DNA of 9,412 bases from JBGOUV01 sp041477815 (lineage in GTDB: Bacteria; Acidobacteriota; Terriglobia; Bryobacterales; JACQDG01), in assembly GCA_041477815.1 (NCBI GenBank), contig JBGOUV010000275.1, positions 1 through 9,412 on the forward strand, read 5' to 3'. Position numbers and translations under genes: made by a program. Below the pieces are notes generated by a model, which was not told where the DNA came from, made no database searches, and saw only the letters and a list, made by a program, of their open reading frames with translations. Shown in pieces: positions 1-5,848 of the stretch. Each line of letters begins with the position of its first letter. Position 1 is the first letter of the stretch.

Positions 1-54
1 CGCCGGGTATACGCCTGGAGATAGGTGAACTGTAAAGCTGCGGATCTTGTGGTT

Positions 55-279
55 CTACCGGACATATCTCCCTCCCGGGCGGAAGGTGTGGGCTTCGGGA
101 TCGGCCTGGAAGCGGGCCTTTCTGTCCACTGCCAGATCGGCCATAGCGGTGCGTCCGTGGAAGAAGTACGGCATCCGATCCTGGATTCCCTGGTGATTCC
201 CCCGCAACTCATAAATGCCGTGACGGAGATAGTCGGCCTCGGGTCGCCGAAGCTCGTGGCCCAGGTCATCGAAGCTCAC
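55..279 (-). pseudogene. Remnant of a HigB/RelE (phage Gp49-like) toxin gene
   Basis: The frame reads 74 residues from a GTG that overlaps the vapC stop codon. It contains the family core: LRRPEADYL, then GIYELR, then YFFHGRTA, then a helix ending DRKARFQADPEAHTF. Known Gp49-like HigB toxins (ribosome-associated mRNA endonucleases of type II toxin-antitoxin systems) are about 100-120 residues. Here roughly 35 N-terminal residues are absent. The usual segment between FHGRTA and the last helix, about 20 residues with a K-rich strand and a PP motif, also appears deleted in frame. No HigA antitoxin (helix-turn-helix) gene follows in the 54 bases to the window edge, though one could lie outside. 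I read this as a truncated, internally deleted, inactive toxin. The homology rests on recognised motifs, not a search. Confidence 0.6.
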
Positions 280-689
280 AGGTGGAACAGCGCAACGCCC
301 ACTTTCTTAGCAGCTCGAACGAGCTGATCGTCCAAGCTGGCCAATGGGGCCCGCTCCTGAAGGGCGATGTCCAAATAGGCCGCGTCGTACACGGTCAGGC
401 CGTGCTCTTGAGCCAAGGCGAACACGGCATCGTACGATGCTGGCTCGCTGAGGCGCACGTTCATCTCATTCATCGATACCAGGAACTGCTCGCTGTCTGG
501 TTTGCTGATTCGGCCGCGGCGAATCCCCATGTGAACGCTATTTCGTATCTCGTACGCCCAGAGCCGGGGCGCGACGGTATCCACGGCGGATGATGACACG
601 GCCTGAAAGACCGCCCTGGTGTAGTCCGTCTGCTCGTCGGGAAAACACCACGCGGACGCTATCGAAGCATCAATGACGACGACCGCCAT
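276..689 (-). CDS. vapC: VapC-type PIN-domain toxin (ribonuclease)
   Basis: This 137-residue protein has the PIN fold expected of a type II toxin that cleaves RNA (often tRNA or rRNA) using Mg2+ held by acidic residues. The visible acidic set is D7 in VVIDAS, E47 in WAYEIRN, D102 in VYDAAYLDIA and D120/D121 in ASLDDQL. These are the usual four positions, so the active site looks intact. Length is typical for VapC. The ATG at 689 shares one base with the TGA of the upstream vapB (TGATG), a normal arrangement for translational coupling; a TTG one codon earlier is also possible. The gene ends exactly where the HigB-like remnant begins. The RNA target cannot be told from sequence. In vivo it should be neutralised by VapB and co-repressed with it. 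Confidence 0.88.
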   Translation of the reverse strand: MAVVVIDASIASAWCFPDEQTDYTRAVFQAVSSSAVDTVAPRLWAYEIRNSVHMGIRRGRISKPDSEQFLVSMNEMNVRLSEPASYDAVFALAQEHGLTVYDAAYLDIALQERAPLASLDDQLVRAAKKVGVALFHL

Positions 690-949
690 CAACGGCGTCC
701 AAAGTTGATGTAGTCGCGCGAAGTCCAGCCTTCGGGATCGGGTTTGACGCGCTTCTGAATCTCAAGTATGCGCACGCCGGCTTCGGCCCGCCGCCGGCGC
801 TTCTCAGTGTCGTCAGTGGGAGCGCCGTCTGCGGCCTTCTCTTGGAGAACCGTTTGCAGAAGGTAGGTATCCAGGGAGAGTCCCTTCTTTCGGGCCTCTT
901 CGGTGAGCCGGTCGACCACGTCGGGGGGCCAATCAAGCTGGAGCGTCAT
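689..949 (-). CDS. vapB: VapB-type antitoxin, ribbon-helix-helix-like N-terminus
   Basis: This 86-residue protein lies directly upstream of, and overlaps, the PIN toxin, so it is most simply its antitoxin. The N-terminus (TLQLDWPPDVVDRL followed by a basic helix and LSLDTYLLQTVLQ) fits a strand plus two helices, a ribbon-helix-helix-like DNA-binding dimer. The charged middle (DDTEKRRRRAEAG) and the C-terminal tail ending WTSRDYINFGRR are the kind of flexible segment that wraps the toxin. The ATG at 949 is chosen because AAGGA sits 6 bases before it and the N-terminal strand begins there; the open frame continues upstream without family-like sequence. A TACTAT hexamer about 16 bases upstream could be a -10, but no matching -35 was found. 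Autorepression by the VapBC complex is the family norm, inferred here. Confidence 0.75.
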   Translation of the reverse strand: MTLQLDWPPDVVDRLTEEARKKGLSLDTYLLQTVLQEKAADGAPTDDTEKRRRRAEAGVRILEIQKRVKPDPEGWTSRDYINFGRR

Positions 950-1140
950 AGCGGTTCCTTGTCCTATAGTAGCAAGAGACGCGGGGCGAAGCATCGCTCG
1001 CTCCAGTGCAGCCAGGAAGCGGGGTGACGTGGCTCCATTGCACAATGGCGCGCAGGAGATCTTGCGGAATGTGTGAGATGGTTAGCGGTTGGACGCTCCA
1101 AAAGCACCAGGCTGCCCTGGCTTGAACTGCTAGGCATGCT

Positions 1141-1386
1141 ATGATTACGTCTGTGGACGAAATCGACAAGGCCCTCTTGGAGAGTTTCCGGCGGGGCAAG
1201 ACTATCAGCTACCCCACCGACCCCGTGCACACAGAGAAGCTAGATGTGTGGGTAGCCGCAGGAATACTAGAGCTTTCGCCAGCCGATCCGGCTTCAGCGC
1301 GGCCCGTTTACAAAATCACTGCTCAAGGTAGCGAACTGGCCGAATTGCTTTCGCCTCTAGGGAACCAAACTGATACACTGCCGTAA
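1141..1386 (+). CDS. Small hypothetical protein, possible winged-helix fragment
   Basis: I do not recognise this 81-residue protein as a named family. It opens with an acidic helix (SVDEIDKALLESFRRGKT), has a central segment LDVWVAAGILEL, and ends with VYKITAQGSELAELL. That last pattern resembles the wing and last helix of winged-helix regulators, where Y-x-[IL]-T-x-x-G is common. If so, it could be a small DNA-binding protein, but the match is short. It is divergent from vapB with 191 bases between the two starts. The upstream Shine-Dalgarno is weak (TAGG about 7 bases before the ATG). Codons include several rare AT-rich ones (CTA, ATA, TCA), unlike the core genes to the right. It could be a true accessory gene or a chance frame; protein-like composition favours the former. 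Confidence 0.45.
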   Translation: MITSVDEIDKALLESFRRGKTISYPTDPVHTEKLDVWVAAGILELSPADPASARPVYKITAQGSELAELLSPLGNQTDTLP

Positions 1387-1625
1387 GGCTTGGCGAGGCA
1401 CTTCACCTGAGCCTTGGGCCTTGGGCGGCAGCACCCCACGCCTCGCCGATCATCTACTTCCAGTCATTCGAGAGTATTTCAGACCAGCCTAGACGTGGGC
1501 TGACACATGCTTAGGTGATACCGTCGCTTTCACCTCAGTCGGCGCGGCTCGTTCGAAGAGTCCAGGCCGAACGCTTTGCCTCAAGTGATGTGCTCACTGT
1601 TTAACGTCAATCACGACCTGTGTCT
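1387..1625. other. Convergent intergenic region with two inverted repeats
   Basis: This 239-base stretch lies between the 3' ends of two convergent genes, and I see no convincing gene in it. It holds two inverted repeats. GGCGAGGC (1392-1399) pairs with GCCTCGCC (1440-1447) across a 40-base loop. AGGTGA (1513-1518) pairs with TCACCT (1530-1535) across 11 bases. Neither has a following T run on either strand, so neither is a clear intrinsic terminator. Either could help transcript ends or be chance. Confidence 0.3.
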
Positions 1626-2255
1626 TCACAGAATTCCCCTGAGCCGTTCTTCCATCGCAATCTCGGTCAATGCCGCCCAGTTCATGTTGAGGGTCAGTGC
1701 AAGTAAAACGGCCTGCCTATTGGCCCTTTGCCCGGTTAGGTGTTCGTAGAGGCGAAGGGCGACACCGCCCATCGGACCGAGGGTATCCCGCTCGGCCATG
1801 CTCTTGGAAATCAAGTCTAGGTATTCGATCTGACGCGAATGGTAGATACTGGTTGCGATCGCATAAACGTCCGATTTCGTGTCAGGACTGAGCGGACCGA
1901 ACGGGCATTGGGAGCATAACAACTGCCATTCGACACCATCGACGATCAAGTCTCCCATCCGGACGTCGCCGGGCTCTTTCCTCAGCGCATCGAAATAACT
2001 CTTGTACATCGGTTTTATCACTTTCTGTGCTTCTTCCGGGCGGGGGCGCGCACGGTTCACAAGCCAAATCAGGCTTACTATATTGACAATGGGGAACCCA
2101 AAACGCCAGCGGCGCCTAAGGACATCGCTTCCAGCAACAAACTCGCGTGCGAATTTATCCGCCAACGGCCCGCCTGCCGTAATGAAGGCAAGCTTTGCGA
2201 GTTCACGACCAACGGTGTCGAAGTCGGTCGATCGCTTCTTCCAGAGACCCCACAT
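1626..2255 (-). CDS. Hypothetical 209-residue, mostly helical protein
   Basis: Function is not recognised. The ATG at 2255 is chosen because GAGGTG lies just before it (3-base gap). The open frame extends 25 codons further up, but that part overlaps an inverted repeat and has no site of its own. The protein begins MWGLWKKRS and looks soluble and alpha-helical, apart from a hydrophobic patch FPIVNIVSLIWLV around residues 55-67 that might be a single membrane or core helix. A CSQCPFG motif with two cysteines sits mid-protein and could bind metal or form a disulfide, but two cysteines alone are not diagnostic. The C-terminal half has helical repeats (VYAIATSIYHSRQIEYLDLI; ALRLYEHLTG). Codon use is less GC-biased than in the neighbouring ispF. 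It stands alone, consistent with an accessory gene. Confidence 0.7.
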   Translation of the reverse strand: MWGLWKKRSTDFDTVGRELAKLAFITAGGPLADKFAREFVAGSDVLRRRWRFGFPIVNIVSLIWLVNRARPRPEEAQKVIKPMYKSYFDALRKEPGDVRMGDLIVDGVEWQLLCSQCPFGPLSPDTKSDVYAIATSIYHSRQIEYLDLISKSMAERDTLGPMGGVALRLYEHLTGQRANRQAVLLALTLNMNWAALTEIAMEERLRGIL

Positions 2256-2298
2256 ATTCACCTCGACTGGTTGATTCGCGATCTCGGCACGCCGCAGG

Positions 2299-2324
2299 GG
2301 CCAAGATTGGCCGCCTCTGGCCAA
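2299..2324. repeat. Three TTGGCC/GGCCAA half-sites upstream of the 209-residue gene
   Basis: GGCCAA (2299-2304), TTGGCC (2307-2312) and GGCCAA (2319-2324) sit 44-69 bases upstream of the 209-residue gene's start. The last two form a perfect 6-bp inverted repeat with a 6-base spacer; the first two form another with a 2-base spacer. Spacing and position suit an operator or a leader hairpin. There is no further support. Confidence 0.3.
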
Positions 2325-2408
2325 GCTCATGCGATCACCACACTCACATACGCCATCGGCAGAACAGCCCTAACTTTGGAGGTCAGTAAGGCATGCCTGC
2401 CCGCAGTC

Positions 2409-2891
2409 CTACCCCCGCCAAACGGTAGCCACCGCGTGGGCCTCCGCAGCCAAGCCCTCCCCCACCGGTCCCACCCCCTCCGCCGTCTTCGCCTTCACCG
2501 ACACCGCCCCCACCTCCACGCCCAGCGCCTCTGCCAGCTTCTCCCGGATCCGCTCCCGGTAGGGCAGGATCCTGGGACGCTCCATCACCACCACCACGTC
2601 CACGTTGACGATGGCCCACCCGCCGGCCTCCAGCAACCGCCGCGCCTCCCTCAGAAAGACTGCCCCCGGCGCGTCCTTCCACTGCGGATAGAAGGGCGGG
2701 AAGTGCTGGCCGATGTCCCCCAGCGCCGCCGCTCCCAGCAGCGCGTCGGTGACGGCGTGGGCGACCACGTCGGCGTCCGAGTGGCCCAGCAGTCCTTTCT
2801 CCGACGGGATCTCGACGCCACCCAGAATCAGGCGGCGGCCCTCCACCATCCGGTGCAGGTCGTAGCCGATGCCGGTTCGGTATTCACTCAG
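2409..2891 (-). CDS. ispF: 2-C-methyl-D-erythritol 2,4-cyclodiphosphate synthase
   Basis: IspF cyclises CDP-ME 2-phosphate to MEcPP in the cytosolic non-mevalonate isoprenoid pathway, as a zinc-dependent trimer. Family marks are GIGYDLHR (zinc ligands D and H), LILGGVEIP, EKGLLGHSDADVVAHA (third zinc ligand H), DALLGAAALGDIG, HFPP, and KAKTAEGVGPVGEG near the end. The first in-frame ATG (2849) begins after the D-x-H motif, so a protein from there would lack two of three zinc ligands. Reading upstream, the only usable in-frame initiator before the motif is a CTG at 2891, 7 bases after a strong GGAGGAG. That gives 160 residues, the normal length, and an 8-base overlap with ispD. Alternatively, the original start is the GTG at 2887 with one base lost before the motif. 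Identity is sure; the start is not. Confidence 0.93.
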   Translation of the reverse strand: MSEYRTGIGYDLHRMVEGRRLILGGVEIPSEKGLLGHSDADVVAHAVTDALLGAAALGDIGQHFPPFYPQWKDAPGAVFLREARRLLEAGGWAIVNVDVVVVMERPRILPYRERIREKLAEALGVEVGAVSVKAKTAEGVGPVGEGLAAEAHAVATVWRG

Positions 2892-3585
2892 AGCGGGACT
2901 CCTCCAGGAACAGCCGGGCCAGGGCCATGTCGCCCGGCCTGGTGATCTTGATGTTGCGGTCGCTGCCCATCACCACCGTGACCTCCACGTCCAGGTGCTC
3001 GACCAGGCTGGCCTCGTCGGTGCCGACGAACTCCTCCTGCTCGGCCTGCTGGTAGGCGCGGCGGAGCAGGTCGATGCGGAACACCTGCGGGGTCTGGGCC
3101 AGGACGATACGGTCGCGGGACAGGGTGCCGCGGATCAGGGTACGATCCACCTGTTTGACCGTATCCACCGGCGGGATGGCCAGGATCGCCGCCCCCGTCG
3201 CCGCCGCGGCCTGAATCACGTTCTCGATCAGCGCCACGGACACGAAGGGCCGCACCGCGTCGTGGACGGCCACCAGGTCCACGTCCGCCGAAACATGCGC
3301 CAGGCCGTTCTTGACCGAGTCCTGCCGGTATTGCCCGCCGCCTACCAGCCGGACGGGCTTAGCCGGCTTCTCCCGCTCCATCTCGGCTCGGAACCAGTCG
3401 AGATCGTCGGGGCGGAGCGACACCACGATCTCGTCCACGCGCGGGCAGGCGAGGAACTTCCGCAGCGTGTGGATCAGGATGGGAGCGCCATCCAGCAGCA
3501 TGAACTGCTTGCGGCTGGTGCCGGCACCGGAGCGGGCCATACGGGTCCCCAGGCCGGCGGCCGGTATGACGGCAGCGACCTTCAC
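2884..3585 (-). CDS. ispD: 2-C-methyl-D-erythritol 4-phosphate cytidylyltransferase
   Basis: IspD transfers CMP from CTP to MEP, giving CDP-ME in the non-mevalonate isoprenoid pathway. All hallmark blocks are present in this 233-residue protein: the nucleotide loop PAAGLGTRM (residues 8-16, R15) with KQF (K26), VHDAVRPFV (107-115, D109), DTVK (141-144), LSRDRIVLAQTPQVF (R157, T165), GTDEASLVE (188-196) and GSDRNIKITRPGDMALA (K213). Length matches the family and nothing catalytic is missing. The start is a GTG at 3585 overlapping the stop of the upstream PIN/TRAM gene by 4 bases (GTGA), with no clear Shine-Dalgarno, so translation is probably coupled. It overlaps ispF downstream. The order PIN/TRAM-ispD-ispF matches yacL-ispD-ispF of Bacillus, which supports all three assignments. 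Confidence 0.97.
   Translation of the reverse strand: MKVAAVIPAAGLGTRMARSGAGTSRKQFMLLDGAPILIHTLRKFLACPRVDEIVVSLRPDDLDWFRAEMEREKPAKPVRLVGGGQYRQDSVKNGLAHVSADVDLVAVHDAVRPFVSVALIENVIQAAAATGAAILAIPPVDTVKQVDRTLIRGTLSRDRIVLAQTPQVFRIDLLRRAYQQAEQEEFVGTDEASLVEHLDVEVTVVMGSDRNIKITRPGDMALARLFLEESRSE
2899..2905 (-). promoter_or_regulatory. Strong ribosome binding site for ispF inside ispD
   Basis: GGAGGAG on the minus strand lies within the last codons of ispD. It is 7 bases from the CTG at 2891, 11 bases from the out-of-frame GTG at 2887, and about 50 bases from the first in-frame ATG at 2849. The site therefore supports initiation upstream of the zinc-ligand motif and argues against the ATG. Confidence 0.65.
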
Positions 3586-4694
3586 CGTTCGTGCGCGACC
3601 GGCTGTTCCGTGCGATCGCGGTCGCGCCCCCGGTGGTCATGACGATCGGCCGCGCCCGTACCCCGCTCGGGCCCGCTGGTAGGCGGCGTCTGCTGCATCC
3701 GCTCGTCGTAGCGGCCGAAGATCATCTTGCCCGCCGTGGTCTGCAGGACGCTGGTCACCGAAACGTCGATGGTCTTCGAGATCATGCGCTTGGCGTTGTC
3801 CACCACCACCATGGTGCCGTCATCCAGGTAGGCCACCCCCTGGTTATACTCCTTGCCTTCCTTCAGGATGAACACGCGCATGACCTCGCCCGGCAGCACC
3901 ACCGGCTTGAGGGCGTTGGTCAGCTCGTTGATGTTCAGCACCTCGACGCCGTGAAGCTGGGCCACCTTGTTCAAGTTGAAGTCGTTGGTGATGATCTTGC
4001 CGTCCATGCGCTTGCCCAGCTCGATCAGTTTCATGTCCACTTCCCGGATGTGGGGGTAGTCTTCTTCGACGATCTGAATCTCCAGGTTGGACATTTTCTG
4101 AACGCGCTGCAGGACATCCAGGCCGCGGCGGCCGCGGTTGCGTTTGAGCGAGTCGCCCGAGTCGGCCACCAGCTGCAGCTCCCGCAGTACGAACTGCGGG
4201 ATGACGATCAGGCCGTCCAGGAACCCCGTCTCGCAGATGTCGGCAATGCGGCCGTCGATGATGACGCTGGTATCCAGGATCTTGCAGGACCTCTTGCCGG
4301 CGGACTTCTCCGCCCCAAACAAGCCGCCCAGAGCCCCCAGGTTCAGCAGGTCTCCCTTGCTGGCGCCCAGGACCAGGCCCACATAGGTCATCACCAGCAG
4401 CAGCGCCACCTGCAGGAACGCCAGGGTCGGACGGGGAAAGGCGCCGCTGATGTTTAGCAGCAGCCCCATCGCTAGGGCGCCGATGATCCCCAATAGCGAC
4501 CCGACTGCCGCCCCCACAAGCCGCTTGAGGCTTACCTGACGAAGCCGGACCTCCAATACCAGAATCGCCAACCCAAACCCGGCGCCCAGGAGTCCTGCCG
4601 CCCACCAGTCGGAAAGCCCAAACGGCTTCACGGCAACGGCGCTACAGATGACTACGGTTAAGAATATGAGCCGAACTAACCACAGGTCGACCAC
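3582..4694 (-). CDS. YacL-like membrane protein with PIN and TRAM domains
   Basis: This is a membrane-anchored PIN/TRAM protein of about 370 residues. The N-terminal ~110 residues hold four hydrophobic segments (starting near LVRLIFLTVV, WWAAGLLGAG, RLVGAAVGSLLG and LAFLQVALLL). The PIN domain covers about residues 135-265, with acidic residues in CKILDTSVIIDGRI (D141, D147), RELQL (E172), REVDMK (D220) and TNDFNLNK (D238). The TRAM domain (about 270-329) is a predicted RNA-binding beta barrel. A hydrophilic, R/D/H-rich tail of about 40 residues follows. The homologue in Bacillus (YacL) also lies next to ispD-ispF; the RNA substrate is unknown to me. The GTG at 4694 is preferred because AGGGGGG ends 5 bases before it; a GTG at 4709 is the alternative. 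Transcription probably starts at the extended -10 promoter just upstream. Confidence 0.9.
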   Translation of the reverse strand: MVDLWLVRLIFLTVVICSAVAVKPFGLSDWWAAGLLGAGFGLAILVLEVRLRQVSLKRLVGAAVGSLLGIIGALAMGLLLNISGAFPRPTLAFLQVALLLVMTYVGLVLGASKGDLLNLGALGGLFGAEKSAGKRSCKILDTSVIIDGRIADICETGFLDGLIVIPQFVLRELQLVADSGDSLKRNRGRRGLDVLQRVQKMSNLEIQIVEEDYPHIREVDMKLIELGKRMDGKIITNDFNLNKVAQLHGVEVLNINELTNALKPVVLPGEVMRVFILKEGKEYNQGVAYLDDGTMVVVDNAKRMISKTIDVSVTSVLQTTAGKMIFGRYDERMQQTPPTSGPERGTGAADRHDHRGRDRDRTEQPVAHER

Positions 4695-4714
4695 GACTAC
4701 CCCCCTCACAACGT

Positions 4715-4729
4715 TGGGCGAGACGCCCA
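4715..4729 (-). promoter_or_regulatory. Perfect leader hairpin TGGGCG-TCT-CGCCCA
   Basis: On the minus strand TGGGCG, TCT, CGCCCA form a perfect 6-bp stem with a 3-base loop. It begins one base after the TATACT element, so it covers the expected transcription start and about 20-35 bases before the yacL-like start. It could be an operator palindrome or a 5'-end stabilising stem. It has no T run on the minus strand, so it is not a clear terminator for the upstream genes. Confidence 0.45.
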
Positions 4730-4730
4730 G

Positions 4731-4759
4731 AGTATATCATCGGAGACGAAACACAACAA
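4731..4759 (-). promoter_or_regulatory. Sigma70-type promoter with extended -10 for the yacL-like-ispD-ispF operon
   Basis: Minus strand: TTGTTG (4759-4754), a 17-base spacer, then TATACT (4736-4731), preceded by TGA to give an extended -10 (TG-n-TATACT). The -10 matches 5 of 6 consensus bases and the -35 matches the TTG part only. It lies in the 77-base gap between the cytochrome/FGE-like gene and the yacL-like start, on the correct strand. This implies the three-gene operon can be transcribed independently of the two genes upstream. Confidence 0.6.
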
Positions 4760-4771
4760 GCAGTTTTGTTT

Positions 4772-5848
4772 TCAGCGCGCTTCCCGGGCCAGCCGCAGCC
4801 CGTTCCAGCGCAAACGGCGGTCCGGACGCTCGCTGTGACGCAGGACAGGGTCGAGGTAGGGGGCGGAATCGGCAAAGCTCCCGCCCCGCAGCACCCTCAG
4901 GCCGGGGGCGGCCGGAGACTCGCGGCCATCGGCGGGGTCGTAGGGGTAGTCGCGGGCGAGGCTGGAGCACCATTCCCACACGTTTCCCAGCAGGTCGTGA
5001 ATCCCCCAGCGATTCGCCGGCCGGCCGCCCACGGGCTGCGGCCGGAACGAGGAATTGTCGCGGGACCACCCCGGCACGCAGCCCTGACAGGCGTATTCCC
5101 ACTCCGCCTCGGTGGGCAGGCGGAAACCGCCTCCGGTCACCCGCCCGTTCAGCTTGGACACCAACGCCTGGGCGTCGAGCCAGGAGACCCGTTCGACCGG
5201 AAGGTCATCCCCCTGGACCGCGCTGGGATTGGACCCCATCAGGCTCCGCCACTGGGCCTGGGTCACCTCGAACTTCCCCAGGTAAAACGCCCCCACCCGC
5301 ACCGTATGGACCGGGTCCGAGCCCATGTCAAACTCGCCGCCTGGGACCAGGACCATCAGGATGCCTAGTCCCGCGACGACTACCTCTCGGGCCAGCCCGG
5401 TGGCGGGGTCCCGGGCGGCGCTGGTGGCGGTGAAACCCGGCAGCACCGGGTTGCGAGCCACCACCGGGGCGGGCTGGGGGGCGGGAGCGGGCGGCGGACT
5501 CGCCACCGGGGTCTGGTTCGGATCGACCAAGGCGTGAGGATGGTGGCAGGTCTGGCAGGCGGCGGTTTGCTTGGTCTTGGGGCATCCCGCGGCATGGCAG
5601 GAGAGGCAGAGGCCGGCAATCGCCCCCTCGCGCGGCAGCCGGTCCGGCCCCACCTCGTTGCGCTCGTTGGCCACGTGCGCCGTACTCGGCCCGTGACACC
5701 GGCGGCAGTCCGCTCCGGCGGGGCGGTGCTTGGATATCCCCCACTCCAACACCGATACCACGTGACAACGGGAACACACCCCCGCCTGCTGGAAATCCGT
5801 TTGGGCTGCAAGAACCAGCGGAAGGAACAGGAGGGTCAGGCGCGCCAT
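4772..5848 (-). CDS. Secreted tetraheme cytochrome c fused to an FGE/SUMF-like domain
   Basis: The 358-residue protein starts with a Sec signal peptide (MARLTLLFLPLVLAAQ). Four CXXCH heme motifs follow: C25-H29, C48-H52, C81-H85 and C98-H102. Nearby histidines (H41, H58, H103/H105) could be axial ligands. A Pro/Ala-rich linker (about 110-137) leads to an FGE-sulfatase (SUMF1/DUF323) domain from about 160 to the end: VPGGEFDMGSD, FEVTQAQW, LPVERVSWLDA, GFRLPTEAEWEYAC, GNVWEWC, LRVLRGGSF. The true formylglycine enzyme uses a cysteine pair after RGGSF; here no cysteine follows residue 294, so sulfatase-activating chemistry is unlikely. A C254-Q-G-C257 pair may form a disulfide. The likely place is the periplasm, with a possible electron-transfer or redox-linked binding role. 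The ATG at 5848 overlaps the upstream gene by 13 bases; a GTG at 5863 is also possible. Confidence 0.85.
   Translation of the reverse strand: MARLTLLFLPLVLAAQTDFQQAGVCSRCHVVSVLEWGISKHRPAGADCRRCHGPSTAHVANERNEVGPDRLPREGAIAGLCLSCHAAGCPKTKQTAACQTCHHPHALVDPNQTPVASPPPAPAPQPAPVVARNPVLPGFTATSAARDPATGLAREVVVAGLGILMVLVPGGEFDMGSDPVHTVRVGAFYLGKFEVTQAQWRSLMGSNPSAVQGDDLPVERVSWLDAQALVSKLNGRVTGGGFRLPTEAEWEYACQGCVPGWSRDNSSFRPQPVGGRPANRWGIHDLLGNVWEWCSSLARDYPYDPADGRESPAAPGLRVLRGGSFADSAPYLDPVLRHSERPDRRLRWNGLRLAREAR

Noticed and set aside
25..327. A 100-residue open frame on the plus strand at the left edge.
   Set aside because: It overlaps the HigB-like remnant and the end of vapC on the other strand, has no family motif, and looks like a shadow frame.
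1124..1137. CCAGG/CCTGG-type small stem upstream of the 81-residue gene (around 1108-1125) as an operator.
   Set aside because: Arms of only 5 bases; expected by chance in GC-rich DNA and with no second copy near the vapB promoter region.
1500..1576. A tRNA-like T arm: CTC-GTTCGAA-GAG within the intergenic region.
   Set aside because: No matching 5' acceptor strand, D arm or 7-base anticodon loop could be placed upstream at the right distances; the nearby AGGTGA/TCACCT stem has an 11-base loop.
2271..2945. A 224-residue plus-strand frame opposite ispF.
   Set aside because: It is rich in Pro, His and Arg with no ordered domain pattern and is the complement of the clear ispF gene.
4648..5433. 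A 261-residue plus-strand frame, and a 200-residue one beside it, opposite the cytochrome/FGE-like gene.
   Set aside because: Low-complexity R/P/G-rich translations caused by GC-rich third positions; the minus-strand frame shows a signal peptide, heme motifs and a full FGE-like domain.
4772..5848. Call as an active formylglycine-generating (sulfatase-modifying) enzyme.
   Set aside because: No cysteines follow RGGSF where the catalytic pair should be, and no sulfatase gene is nearby.
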